Positions 51,490-60,747 of a stretch of 64,000 bases of DNA are shown piece by piece (the stretch's first letter is position 1; the number at the start of each line of letters is the position of its first letter). The notes beneath the pieces were generated by a model that worked only from the letters and a program-made list of their open reading frames with translations, was not told the DNA's origin and ran no database searches. A program made the translations under genes and the position numbers. The DNA lies in contig NZ_JBGORW010000003.1 of NCBI RefSeq assembly GCF_041538065.1, positions 124,001 through 188,000 on the forward strand, in the 5' to 3' direction. The DNA comes from Leptotrichia hongkongensis (lineage in GTDB: Bacteria > Fusobacteriota > Fusobacteriia > Fusobacteriales > Leptotrichiaceae).

Positions 51490-51693
51490 CTTATAAAACT
51501 GTCAGAATAAACCATAGTTTACTATATTTTTAGATTTTTTACTTAAAGGTATGATATGCTTATATTTTTAGGTTTTTTAAAAGAGATTTATTTAATTATA
51601 CATTTTTTGAAAATATCAATTTATTTTAACACAACTATGTATTATCGGACGTATAATTTTATATAAGAATATATAAACTATAGTAATTTTTGT

Positions 51694-51800
51694 TATATAC
51701 TCGAATCCATTTAAAATTAAACTGATAGAAATTATATAATTTAGAGTTTGAGTAAAATAGTCATAATTTTTGAGTTCTGTTTTAAACTAGTTTTACTATA
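51694..51800 (+). repeat. Imperfect palindromic repeat, family 2, copy R3
   Basis: TATATACTCGAATCC, ATTTAAAATTAAACTGATAG, AAATTATATAATTTAG, AGTTTGAGTAAAATAGTCATAA, TTTTTGAGTTCTGTTTTAAAC, TAGTTTTACTATA. It is the closest match to R1. It lies in the 549-base gap upstream of lpxC; the rest of that gap shows no gene. Confidence 0.75.
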
Positions 51801-51979
51801 TATTTGATAAATTTAGATATAGAATAAGCAATATGTCAATAAGATATTTATAAATTTACAAAATAATAAAAGGAAAAATATTTAAATTTGTGATATAATA
51901 TTTACTGAAAAGAAAAATATTCTATAAATAAGAAAACTAGATATAAATTAAAATTCTAGGAAATGGAGGAAATTGGAAA

Positions 51980-52828
51980 ATGAAAAGAAAAACTATAAAA
52001 AATACTATTGAAATATCAGGAATTGGACTTCATAAAGGAGAAGAAATAAAATTAACTTTGAAACCTAGTGAAAATAATGATGAAAGAGGAATTATTTTTA
52101 AAAGAATAGATGTGAGTGGGAAAAATAATGTTATAAAGGTTGATTATAAAAATTTATTTGATTTGGAAAGAGGGACAAATATCAGGAATGAAGATGATGT
52201 GAAAGTTCATACAATTGAACATTTTTTATCGTCACTTTCAATCACAGGAGTGACGGATATTTTAGTTGAAATCTCAGGGAATGAATTACCTATTTTGAAT
52301 GGAAGTTCAATTGGATTTGTTGAAAAATTGCTAGAAGCTGGAATTGTAGAGCTGAATGAGGAAATAGAGCCTGTTGTGATTACAGAACCTGTTATATTTT
52401 CAGATGAAAAGGCCGGGAAATATGTGATAGCATTGCCTTATGATGGATTTAAAATATCTTATACGATTGATTTTAATCATAGTTTTTTGAAATCACAGTA
52501 TTATGAACTTGAAGTAAATTTAGAAAATTATATAGAAAATATTGCAAAATGTAGAACTTTTGCATTTGATTATGAAATAGATTTCCTTAAAAAGAATAAT
52601 TTAGCATTAGGAGGAAGTCTAGAAAATGCTGTGGTAGTGGGGGCAGATGGTCCATTAAATCCAGAAGGATTGAGATATCCTGATGAGTTTGTAAGACATA
52701 AAATTCTTGATATAATTGGAGATTTATATGTTTTGGGAACGCCTATAAAGGCTCACATTATTGCAATAAAGGCTGGACACTATGTAAATTCAAGATTAAC
52801 TGAGATGATTGCAAAAAAATATTTATAA
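51980..52828 (+). CDS. lpxC: UDP-3-O-acyl-N-acetylglucosamine deacetylase
   Basis: Committed zinc-dependent step of lipid A synthesis. TIKNTIEISGIGLHKGEEIKLTLKP opens the protein, VHTIEHFLSSL carries the first zinc histidine, and FVRHKILDIIGDLYVLG the other His and Asp ligands. 282 residues, slightly shorter than the ~300 of E. coli. It implies an outer membrane with lipopolysaccharide or lipooligosaccharide. AATGGAGGAAATTGGAAA precedes the ATG. Confidence 0.97.
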   Translation: MKRKTIKNTIEISGIGLHKGEEIKLTLKPSENNDERGIIFKRIDVSGKNNVIKVDYKNLFDLERGTNIRNEDDVKVHTIEHFLSSLSITGVTDILVEISGNELPILNGSSIGFVEKLLEAGIVELNEEIEPVVITEPVIFSDEKAGKYVIALPYDGFKISYTIDFNHSFLKSQYYELEVNLENYIENIAKCRTFAFDYEIDFLKKNNLALGGSLENAVVVGADGPLNPEGLRYPDEFVRHKILDIIGDLYVLGTPIKAHIIAIKAGHYVNSRLTEMIAKKYL

Positions 52829-52844
52829 AAAATATAAAAATTGC

Positions 52845-52873
52845 TTGTAATTTCGATAAAAATCAAATATAAT
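52845..52873 (+). promoter_or_regulatory. Possible internal promoter ahead of fabZ
   Basis: TTGTAA (52845-52850) and TATAAT (52868-52873) are separated by 17 bases, just after the lpxC stop. It would let fabZ be transcribed without lpxC. Confidence 0.45.
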
Positions 52874-53032
52874 GTATATGTAAAATTTTATTGAAAATAT
52901 TGAAATTAAATCAACTAAATTAAAAGCTTTAATAAAAATACTAAAAACTAATGATTTTTAGAATATTTGCTGGTTTGATTTTAAATAGAAATTTTGAAAT
53001 AAATAAAAATATAAATTGGAGGAATAGAAAAT

Positions 53033-53467
53033 ATGGCATCAAATGAAACAATTATGAATATAGAGGATATTATGAAAATATTACCACATAGATATCCATT
53101 TTTACTAGTAGACAGAGTTATTGAAAAAAATGGGACAGATTCTTTGGTAGCGATAAAGAATGTTACAATGAATGAAGAGTTTTTCCAAGGACACTTTCCA
53201 GGAAAACCTGTAATGCCAGGAGTTTTACAAATAGAAGCATTGGCACAGGCTGTAGGATTGCTAATGTTGGAACCAGGGAAAATACCTTTATTCATGTCAA
53301 TTGACAAATGTAAATTTAGAAGAGCTGTTGTTCCAGGAGATCAGTTAAGATTGGAAGTAGAAAAAATAAAAGTTAAAAGTAATGTAATAGTTGCACGTGG
53401 AAGATGTGTTGTTGATGGTACAGTTGTAAGTGAAGCTGACTTGAAATTTTCAGTACAGGATTTATAA
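53033..53467 (+). CDS. fabZ: 3-hydroxyacyl-ACP dehydratase
   Basis: Removes water from 3-hydroxyacyl-ACP in fatty-acid elongation, competing with LpxA for the same substrate. The hot-dog fold signature is complete: LPHRYPFLLVDRV, the catalytic His in EEFFQGHFPGKPVMPG and Glu in VLQIEALAQ. 144 residues. TTGGAGGAATAGAAAAT precedes the ATG. Its place between lpxC and lpxA is widely conserved. Confidence 0.97.
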   Translation: MASNETIMNIEDIMKILPHRYPFLLVDRVIEKNGTDSLVAIKNVTMNEEFFQGHFPGKPVMPGVLQIEALAQAVGLLMLEPGKIPLFMSIDKCKFRRAVVPGDQLRLEVEKIKVKSNVIVARGRCVVDGTVVSEADLKFSVQDL

Positions 53468-53629
53468 TTAGATAATACTCAAACTACTTTAAAATTGGAT
53501 TTTTTAAATGAAACAAAACTGTTGTTTGGGTAGTATAAAAGTTATTTGATTCGATTTTTTAGAAGTTCTATTTAATTTTAAAATTCGGATTTTAAGTAAT
53601 TCAAAATAAAAGAATGAGGTATAATAATT

Positions 53630-54406
53630 ATGAGTTTAAATATACATCCAACGGCAATTGTTGATCCAAATGCTAAACTTGGAGAAAATGTAAAAATAGG
53701 TCCTTATTCGATTATAGGGCCAGAAGTAATAATCGGAAATGGAACTATTGTAGAATCGCATGTTGTAATTGAAGGAGAAACGATAATTGGTGAAAATAAT
53801 TATATTTTTTCTTTTGCTTCAATAGGGAAAGATCCGCAAGATTTAAAGTTCGCTGGAGAAAAAACGAGAGTTGTTATTGGAAATAATAATAAAATTCGTG
53901 AATTCGTTACAATTCATCGTGGAACTACTGATAAATATGAAACAAGAATTGGAAATAATACGCTTGTAATGGCCTATGTTCATATTGCTCACGATTGTAT
54001 AATTGGAGATAACTGTGTGCTGGCAAATGCTGCGACTTTTGCTGGACATGTTGAAGTGGAAGATTATGCGGTGGTAGGTGGACTTACTGCTGTGCATCAG
54101 TTTACAAGAGTTGGGCGGCACGCTATGATAGGTGGATGTTCGGCTGTAAATCAGGATGTTGTTCCATATATGCTATCTGAAGGGAATAAGGCAAGAGCTG
54201 TATATATCAATATTGTAGGACTTCAACGTAGAGGTTTTTCGGAAGAGCAGATAAAAAGGCTAAGAGAGTTGTATAAAATTATATTTAAGAAAAAACTGAA
54301 ACTGGAAGAAGCACTTCAAATTGTTGAACGTGATTACGGACAATATGAAGAAGCACAAAATCTTGTTAATTTTATAAGAAAAAGTAAAAGAGGTATAACA
54401 AGATAA
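53630..54406 (+). CDS. lpxA: UDP-N-acetylglucosamine acyltransferase
   Basis: First step of lipid A synthesis. The N-terminal left-handed beta helix is built of hexapeptides (IHPTAIVDPNAKLGENVKIGPYSIIG...). Catalytic His in YVHIAHDCIIGDNCVLAN, HQFTRVGRHAMIGGCSAV and the helical C-terminus (GFSEEQIKRLRELYKIIF) are typical. 258 residues. AATGAGGTATAATAATT precedes the ATG. Confidence 0.97.
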   Translation: MSLNIHPTAIVDPNAKLGENVKIGPYSIIGPEVIIGNGTIVESHVVIEGETIIGENNYIFSFASIGKDPQDLKFAGEKTRVVIGNNNKIREFVTIHRGTTDKYETRIGNNTLVMAYVHIAHDCIIGDNCVLANAATFAGHVEVEDYAVVGGLTAVHQFTRVGRHAMIGGCSAVNQDVVPYMLSEGNKARAVYINIVGLQRRGFSEEQIKRLRELYKIIFKKKLKLEEALQIVERDYGQYEEAQNLVNFIRKSKRGITR

Positions 54407-54503
54407 AACATAAAAACTTAAAATGTAAAATTTCTCAAAATAATCTCTATTTTATTTTGAGTTAATTTTTTAATATAGATATTTTTAAGAGGAAAAAGAG
54501 ATA

Positions 54504-55307
54504 ATGGAAAAAGTAGGTTTGATTGCTGGAAATGGGAAATTGCCTGAATTATTTTTGAATCAATGTATTTTGAAAGGGATTGAACCATTTTCGGTTTATC
54601 TATTTGAAAGTGTGGAAGAAAGTGTAAAAGAGCATAAAAATTCTGTAAAGTACAGCGTTGCTCAAGTAGGGAAAATAATTTCATATTTTAAGAAAAACGG
54701 CATAAAGCATTTAATAATGCTTGGAAAAGTTGAAAAAAATTTGATATTTTCAAATTTAAAGTTTGATTTGACAGCAACTAAGATATTATTATCTACAAAA
54801 AATAAAAAAGATAAAAATATTTTAAAGGCAATAATTGATTACATTGAATCAGAAAATATCGAAGTTCTGCCACAAAATTATCTAATGGATGAGTATATTG
54901 CTGGAAATGAAACATATACAAAAGTTTTACCAAGTAAAAATGAGGAAAAAACAATAGAAATCGGAATTGAGGCGGCAAGAATGCTTACAGATATTGATGC
55001 AGGGCAAACAGTTGTTGTAAAAGATGAGTCGGTCATTGCTCTTGAAGGAGTGGAAGGTACCGATAAGGCAATTTTACGTGGTGGAGAATTAGCTGGGAAA
55101 AATTGTATTGTAGTGAAAATGGCAAGGCGTCATCAGGATTATCGTATAGATATTCCAACAATTGGTTTGGAAACGATAAAAAAAGTTGTAGAAATTAATG
55201 GACGTGGAATTATAATCGAAGCTGATAAAATGCTGTTTATTGATAAAGAGGAAGTTATAAAATTTGCAAACAAAAATAAAATTTTTATAAAAGGAATTAA
55301 GATTTAA
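54504..55307 (+). CDS. lpxI: UDP-2,3-diacylglucosamine pyrophosphatase LpxI
   Basis: Cuts UDP-2,3-diacylglucosamine to lipid X, the fourth step, using the LpxI enzyme instead of LpxH. It starts MEKVGLIAGNGKLPELFLNQC, has DAGQTVVVKDESVIALEGVEGTDKAILRGG (the LpxI core) and ends MARRHQDYRIDIPTIGLETIKK. 267 residues. It sits between lpxA and lpxB as in other LpxI organisms. No lpxH-like gene is seen in the window. Confidence 0.95.
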   Translation: MEKVGLIAGNGKLPELFLNQCILKGIEPFSVYLFESVEESVKEHKNSVKYSVAQVGKIISYFKKNGIKHLIMLGKVEKNLIFSNLKFDLTATKILLSTKNKKDKNILKAIIDYIESENIEVLPQNYLMDEYIAGNETYTKVLPSKNEEKTIEIGIEAARMLTDIDAGQTVVVKDESVIALEGVEGTDKAILRGGELAGKNCIVVKMARRHQDYRIDIPTIGLETIKKVVEINGRGIIIEADKMLFIDKEEVIKFANKNKIFIKGIKI

Positions 55308-55500
55308 AAGTTTTTTAGTAAAACTATTTTTTAAAATTAAACTCAAAAAAATTATAAATACTGGTATTTTATTTAGTTTTTATTGTTAGAATCTATTCAA
55401 ATATCCATATTTTATCTGCAAAATAAATAAATTAAATGTTTGAATAATTTGTAAAGTAGTTTTAAATAAGTAAATTAAAGAATATAAAAAAGGCTAAAAA

Positions 55501-56709
55501 ATGATAAATAATAATAAAAATGACATAATAAAAGGAAAAAACAATGGTTTATCAATAGTAAAACCTCAAAAAAATAAAAAAATCTTTATTTCCTGCGGTG
55601 AAATGTCCGGAGATTTACATGCCTCGTACATTGTGGAGGAAATGCGAAAAAAAGATAAAAATGTTGAATTTTTTGGTGTGGTTGGAGATAAATCGATAGA
55701 GGCTGGAGTTAAGGCAGTAAATCATATTAAAAATAATGATGTTATGGGATTTGTAGAGGCTTTGAAGAAGTACAGCTATTTTACGGAAAAAGCCCATGAA
55801 TATTTAGAATTTATCAAGGAAAATGGAATAGAAACTGTTATTTTTGTTGATTTTGGAGGATTTAACCTAAAATTTTTTGAATTATTAAAAAAGAAAATTT
55901 TAGAAAAAAAATTGCAAAATTTGAGAATGGTTTATTATATTCCGCCTAAAGTATGGGCTTGGGGGAAAAAACGGATTGAGAAATTAAAGAAATTTGATGA
56001 TGTTATTGTAATTTTTCCTTTTGAAAAGGCATATTATGATAATACTTTGAAAAAAAATGAATCAAAAGGGCTCAAAGTAGAGTATTTTGGAAACCCATTT
56101 GTTGACAAATATGAATTTTCTGATAAGCTGGGAGAAAAAATATTGCTTCTTCCAGGAAGCAGACAACAGGAAATTGAGAAATTTTTGCCAGTAATTATGG
56201 AACTGGTTAGAAATGAAAAAGTTAAAAATGAGAAATTTTTGATGAAGCTGGCAAGCAAGGATCATATAAAATATATACGTGACTTTGAGAAAAAATACAA
56301 AATTGATGTTCATAAAATTCCAAATTTGGAAATAACTTTTGATGAAATAAAAAACATTCGTAAAGATTGTAAATATGCAATAGCGACTTCGGGAACAGTA
56401 ACTTTTGAAGTATCACTTATGGGACTGCCTGTGATAGTAGTTTACAAAACATCTAAAATTAACGCTTTTATTGCAAGAAAGATAATCAAGATAAAATATA
56501 TAACGCTTACTAATCTAAATGCAAACAAAGAGATTTTTAAAGAATTGCTGCAGGAAGATTTTTCGGTGGAAAAGTTGCTTGAAGAAATGGAAATTATGGA
56601 AAAAAATAAGGAAAATGTTGTTTTGGAATTGAAAAAAGAGAGAGAAAAACTAGGTAATTTTGGAGTTTTGGAAAAAATTGCTGATTATTTGTTAGAAAAT
56701 AGAGATTAA
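55501..56709 (+). CDS. lpxB: Lipid-A-disaccharide synthase
   Basis: Joins lipid X to its UDP donor to form the lipid A disaccharide; a membrane-associated GT-B glycosyltransferase. KKIFISCGEMSGDLHASYIVEEM is the N-terminal motif, YYIPPKVWAWGKKR and ILLLPGSRQQEI are family marks, and ATSGTVTFEVSLMGLPVIVVYK lines the active site. 402 residues, with about 25 extra at the N-terminus compared with E. coli. A later in-frame start is possible but no better site is seen. MATE follows after 20 bases. Confidence 0.95.
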   Translation: MINNNKNDIIKGKNNGLSIVKPQKNKKIFISCGEMSGDLHASYIVEEMRKKDKNVEFFGVVGDKSIEAGVKAVNHIKNNDVMGFVEALKKYSYFTEKAHEYLEFIKENGIETVIFVDFGGFNLKFFELLKKKILEKKLQNLRMVYYIPPKVWAWGKKRIEKLKKFDDVIVIFPFEKAYYDNTLKKNESKGLKVEYFGNPFVDKYEFSDKLGEKILLLPGSRQQEIEKFLPVIMELVRNEKVKNEKFLMKLASKDHIKYIRDFEKKYKIDVHKIPNLEITFDEIKNIRKDCKYAIATSGTVTFEVSLMGLPVIVVYKTSKINAFIARKIIKIKYITLTNLNANKEIFKELLQEDFSVEKLLEEMEIMEKNKENVVLELKKEREKLGNFGVLEKIADYLLENRD

Positions 56710-56729
56710 CTTTACAAAAAGGAAAAAAT

Positions 56730-58181
56730 ATGGAAAAAAAACGTGAAGAGCTGTTAAAAGGTTCTATTTTGAAATTATTTGTAAAATATTTCATACCAAC
56801 ACTTATTGGATCTGCGGCAGTTGTTTTGTATAATATTGTTGACAGGTTCTTTGTTGGAAAGATTAGCGAGAAGGCACTTGCTGGTGCGGGAATTGCTTTT
56901 TATATTGTTATGCTGATTATTGCCTTTTCAATGTTCATAGGAGTTGGAGCTGGAACTATTATTTCAATTCGGCTTGGACAGGGAAAAAAAGGAGAAGCTA
57001 AGAAAATATTGGGAAATGCAGTAACATTATTTACTATTTTAGGACTTGTGCTGTATGTACTTTTAATATTGAATATTAACACAGTTTTACGATATTCAGG
57101 TGCTAATAATGAAACATTGCCGTATGCAAGAGCATATCTAGAAATTATATTACTGGCAATTTTGCCCTTGTTTTATTCATTTGGACTGACAAATGTATTA
57201 AATGCGGCTGGAGCACCACGAATTGCGATGTTTTCAATGCTAATTGGAGCAGTTGTGAATATTGTGCTGGATTATGTGGCTGTAATGATTATGCATACTG
57301 GAATTGAAGGAACTGCTTATGCAACATTGATTGGAAATGTATTATCTGCAATATTTGTACTTTGGTTTCTGATTGCTGGGAAATTACCGTTTAAAATTGA
57401 TATGTTTGGATTTAAGCTGGAAGAAGAAAGTATTATTACAATAAAATTTTCAAAAATGAAATTAGATTCAAAAATAGTAAAGGATATTTTTTCAATAGGA
57501 ATGTCACCATTTTTGTTACAAGCTGCAAGTTCAGGAGTAGGACTTGTAACAAATAAAATTGTAGACACTTATGGCGGAACTTACGGTGTGGCAGTTATGA
57601 CAATTATAAATTCATATTTACCAATTATGACAATGAGTGTCTATTCAGTTTCGCAGGCTGTTCAGCCAATAATTGGATTTAATTATGGTGCCCAAAATTT
57701 TACAAGGGTGAAAAAATCATTAATGACAGCTATAAATGCAGGAGTTATATTATCTTTTATATTTTGGATAATTGTAATGCTTTTACCTAAAGAGCTGATT
57801 TTGTTCTTTAACGAAAAAAGTACGTCTGAAGCTTTGAGAGAGGGAGTAAAAGCCATTAGAATATATTTTTCGCTTGTAATAATTTCATCTTTTGGAATAA
57901 CTGTACCAAACTATTTTCAGGCAACGGGACGTTCAAAATATTCAGTTATATTGAATTTATTAAGACAAGTTGTTATATTTCTGTTAGTTGTCATAACTTT
58001 TTCAAATATTTGGAAGTTAGACGGTGTATGGCTTGCACAGCCATTTACTGATTTGATGTTTTTCTTGATATTGTTAATTTTCTTGTATAAAGAGAAAAAG
58101 TTTTTTGACAAAATGATAGAAAATCAAAATCATCTACTGGAATATAAGGAAACAGATGAAGATGGAAATAGCGATAAATAA
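56730..58181 (+). CDS. MATE-family efflux transporter
   Basis: A 483-residue inner-membrane protein of 12 helices. LIGSAAVVLYNIVDRFFVGKISEKALAGAGIAF opens the first bundle, VGAGTIISIRLGQGKKGEAKKILGNAV is the MATE motif, and QAVQPIIGFNYGAQNFTRVKKS is its counterpart in the second half. It exports drugs or cations by Na+ or H+ antiport. AAAAGGAAAAAAT precedes the ATG. Its position after lpxB suggests cotranscription, not shared function. Confidence 0.94.
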   Translation: MEKKREELLKGSILKLFVKYFIPTLIGSAAVVLYNIVDRFFVGKISEKALAGAGIAFYIVMLIIAFSMFIGVGAGTIISIRLGQGKKGEAKKILGNAVTLFTILGLVLYVLLILNINTVLRYSGANNETLPYARAYLEIILLAILPLFYSFGLTNVLNAAGAPRIAMFSMLIGAVVNIVLDYVAVMIMHTGIEGTAYATLIGNVLSAIFVLWFLIAGKLPFKIDMFGFKLEEESIITIKFSKMKLDSKIVKDIFSIGMSPFLLQAASSGVGLVTNKIVDTYGGTYGVAVMTIINSYLPIMTMSVYSVSQAVQPIIGFNYGAQNFTRVKKSLMTAINAGVILSFIFWIIVMLLPKELILFFNEKSTSEALREGVKAIRIYFSLVIISSFGITVPNYFQATGRSKYSVILNLLRQVVIFLLVVITFSNIWKLDGVWLAQPFTDLMFFLILLIFLYKEKKFFDKMIENQNHLLEYKETDEDGNSDK

Positions 58182-58212
58182 TAAAATTTATTGAAATAAA
58201 GAGGGATTAAAA

Positions 58213-58836
58213 ATGATTACGATTTTATTAATGGCACTGGCATATATTTTAGGAAGTGTGCCAAATGCACTTTGGATAGGGAAAGTGTTTAAAGGGATAG
58301 ATATTCGTGAGCATGGGAGCAGGAATACCGGCTCAACAAATGCTGCACGTGTTTTGGGAGCGAAATTAGGTATTTTGACATTAATTTTAGATGTTTCTAA
58401 AGGACTAGTTCCAACATTGATAGCAATCTTATTAAAAGTTGATTTTTTTGAAAATTTGACAAAAATTTCAAATTTTGATTATGTGTTAGTTGGAATCTGT
58501 GCAATTTTAGGTCATGTTTTTTCTATTTTTATGAATTTTAAAGGTGGAAAGGCTGTTGCAACAACACTTGGAGTATTTCTGATTTTAGTGCCAAAAGCGA
58601 TATTGTTTGCTGCAATTGTATTTTTTGTGGTTTTTGCTATTTCAAAATATGTTTCATTATCTTCTATTTTAGCGGCTATATCACTTCCAATTTTTATATA
58701 TTTTTTGTATCAGGAAACGATATATATTATTTTAGGAATTTTAATAGCAATCTTAATTGTAGTGAAACATAGAAGTAATATCGAAAGATTAAAAAATGGT
58801 ACAGAATCTAAATTTAGCCTAAAAAATAAGAAGTAG
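58213..58836 (+). CDS. plsY: Glycerol-3-phosphate acyltransferase PlsY
   Basis: Transfers acyl from acyl-phosphate to glycerol-3-phosphate, the first step of phospholipid synthesis. Five-helix membrane protein: LGSVPNALWIGKVFKGIDIREHGSRNTGSTNAARVLG holds motif 1, GHVFSIFMNFKGGKAVATTLGV motif 2, and VKHRSNIERLKNGTE motif 3. 207 residues. GAGGGATTAAAA precedes the ATG. gpsA, which supplies its substrate, follows 17 bases later. Confidence 0.97.
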   Translation: MITILLMALAYILGSVPNALWIGKVFKGIDIREHGSRNTGSTNAARVLGAKLGILTLILDVSKGLVPTLIAILLKVDFFENLTKISNFDYVLVGICAILGHVFSIFMNFKGGKAVATTLGVFLILVPKAILFAAIVFFVVFAISKYVSLSSILAAISLPIFIYFLYQETIYIILGILIAILIVVKHRSNIERLKNGTESKFSLKNKK

Positions 58837-58853
58837 GAAAGGAAGGGATAATA

Positions 58854-59876
58854 ATGAAAAACATATTAGTCATTGGTGGTGGAAGCTGGGGGACTTGTCT
58901 TTCAAAATTATTAGTAGAAAATGGACATAAAGTCTATTTATGGGAGCATAATGAAGAAGTGAGAAAAGTAATTCGTGATACAAAGGAAAATCCAAAATTT
59001 TTACCCAATATAAAATTACCAGACAGTCTTAATGTTGTGGATGATTATGCAGATGTTCTTGAAAATTCTGAAAAATATGGAAAAATTGACATTCTTTTAT
59101 TAGCAACTCCTACGCAATTTTTAAGAAACATTTTAAAAAGATTGAAAAATTTCTTAAATTATAATATAATATTGGTAAATGTTGCAAAAGGGCTAGAAAT
59201 TGCTACTAAAAAAAGAATTTCTGAAATAATAGCTGAAGAACTTGAAAACAAGCCATATAATTATGTTCTCCTGGCAGGACCGACGCACGCTGAAGAAGTG
59301 GCTCAAAAATTGCCATCGGCCATACTTTCAGTATCTGAAAATGAAGAAGCAGCCAAAACGGTACAAACTACATTTAGTAATCTTTATTTCAGAGTTTATA
59401 CAGGAACAGACCTTATGGGTGCTGAACTTGCTGGGGCACTAAAGAACTGCCTTGCAATCGCAGCGGGAATTGCTGATGGAATGGGTTATGGAGATAATAC
59501 AAAGGCAGCTCTAATAACTCGTGGAATTAACGAAATGTTTGAAATTGCAAAATATTACAATGCCAATCCTAAAACATTTATGGGATTATCAGGGCTTGGA
59601 GATATTATTGTAACGTGTACAAGTAAACACAGTAGAAATAGATTTGTGGGAGAAAAATTGGGACAAGGTGAAAAAATTGAAGATATAGTTTCTCACATGA
59701 ATATGGTGTCAGAAGGTGCAGAAACAATAAAGGCTCTTTATAAAATTATAAAGGAAAATAACCTGAAAGCACCAATTTTTACAGCACTTTACGAAGTAAT
59801 ATACGATGGGAAGCCAGTTTCAGAATTGGAATCTACGTTTATGAGCAGAGATTTAAAATCAGAATTTTCAAATTAA
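58854..59876 (+). CDS. gpsA: Glycerol-3-phosphate dehydrogenase [NAD(P)+]
   Basis: Makes sn-glycerol-3-phosphate from dihydroxyacetone phosphate. NILVIGGGSWGTCLSKLLVENGHKVYLW binds NAD(P). The catalytic Lys is in GALKNCLAIAAGIADGMGYGDNTKAALITRG, GLSGLGDIIVTCTSKHSRN is the signature, and LAGPTHAEEVA is conserved. 340 residues. AAAGGAAGGGATAATA precedes the ATG. It is operonic with plsY. Confidence 0.97.
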   Translation: MKNILVIGGGSWGTCLSKLLVENGHKVYLWEHNEEVRKVIRDTKENPKFLPNIKLPDSLNVVDDYADVLENSEKYGKIDILLLATPTQFLRNILKRLKNFLNYNIILVNVAKGLEIATKKRISEIIAEELENKPYNYVLLAGPTHAEEVAQKLPSAILSVSENEEAAKTVQTTFSNLYFRVYTGTDLMGAELAGALKNCLAIAAGIADGMGYGDNTKAALITRGINEMFEIAKYYNANPKTFMGLSGLGDIIVTCTSKHSRNRFVGEKLGQGEKIEDIVSHMNMVSEGAETIKALYKIIKENNLKAPIFTALYEVIYDGKPVSELESTFMSRDLKSEFSN

Positions 59877-59910
59877 AAAATTATATAAAAAATAAAATTG
59901 GAGTGAGGTA

Positions 59911-60732
59911 ATGGAAGATAACAACTTAAACTTAATGTCGTTATATTTAAGTGATATTCAAAAATTTGATTTACTCTCAAAGGAAGAAGAATATGAGCTG
60001 TTAAAACGAATTAGGGAAGATAATGACGAACAGGCAAGGCAATTGTTAATTTTATCAAATTTAAGACTGGTAATAAGTACAGCTAAAAAATCTCTTGGAA
60101 ATGGACTTCCTCTGATTGATTTAATTAGTGAGGGTAATATTGGACTAATAAAGGCTATAAATAAGTTTGATTATGAAAAAGGTCATAGGTTCAGCACGTA
60201 TGCAGTATGGTGGATAAAACAGTCAATAAAAAAGGCTATCATCAATATAGGACGTGATATAAGAATACCATCTTATAAGTACGAGCAATTGTCAAAAGTA
60301 AATAAAGTCATAAAAGATTATACTGCCATTCATGGTGAAGCTCCATCGACAGAATATATTGCGAAGGAAGTTGACTTGAAGGAAAGCAAGGTTATCTTGC
60401 TTTTAGGTGAATTTCAGGATATAATGTCATTAAATGAAACAATAGGAGATAATATTTATTTGGAAGATATCATTGGGAAAAATGATGATGTTGAGGATAA
60501 AATAATAAAAGAAGATCAGCTTATCGAAATGAAAGATTTACTTGAAAAAGTTCTGAATAAGCGTGAAAGAATGATTCTTGAATATCGTTATGGATTGTAT
60601 GACAACAAGATCCATACATTAAAGGAAATTGGAGAACAAATGGGAATTACTCGTGAAAGAGTTAGACAAATAGAAAAAAAGGCTATAACAAAATTAAAAG
60701 AACATTTGGAAGAATATAAGGATATACTGTAA
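59911..60732 (+). CDS. RpoD-like RNA polymerase sigma factor (short form)
   Basis: A 273-residue sigma-70 family factor without region 1.1. Region 1.2 (LMSLYLSDIQKFDLLSKEEEYELLKRI), region 2 (NLRLVISTAKKSLGNGLPLIDLISEGNIGLIKAINKFDYEKGHRFSTYAVWWIKQSIKKAI), region 3 and region 4.2 (TLKEIGEQMGITRERVRQIEKKAITKLK) are all present. The length is closer to group 2 or RpoH-type factors than to a housekeeping RpoD of ~370 or more. Whether it is the main or a secondary sigma factor cannot be settled here. dnaN follows 15 bases later. Confidence 0.93.
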   Translation: MEDNNLNLMSLYLSDIQKFDLLSKEEEYELLKRIREDNDEQARQLLILSNLRLVISTAKKSLGNGLPLIDLISEGNIGLIKAINKFDYEKGHRFSTYAVWWIKQSIKKAIINIGRDIRIPSYKYEQLSKVNKVIKDYTAIHGEAPSTEYIAKEVDLKESKVILLLGEFQDIMSLNETIGDNIYLEDIIGKNDDVEDKIIKEDQLIEMKDLLEKVLNKRERMILEYRYGLYDNKIHTLKEIGEQMGITRERVRQIEKKAITKLKEHLEEYKDIL

Positions 60733-60747
60733 AGGAGAGTTAAGAGT

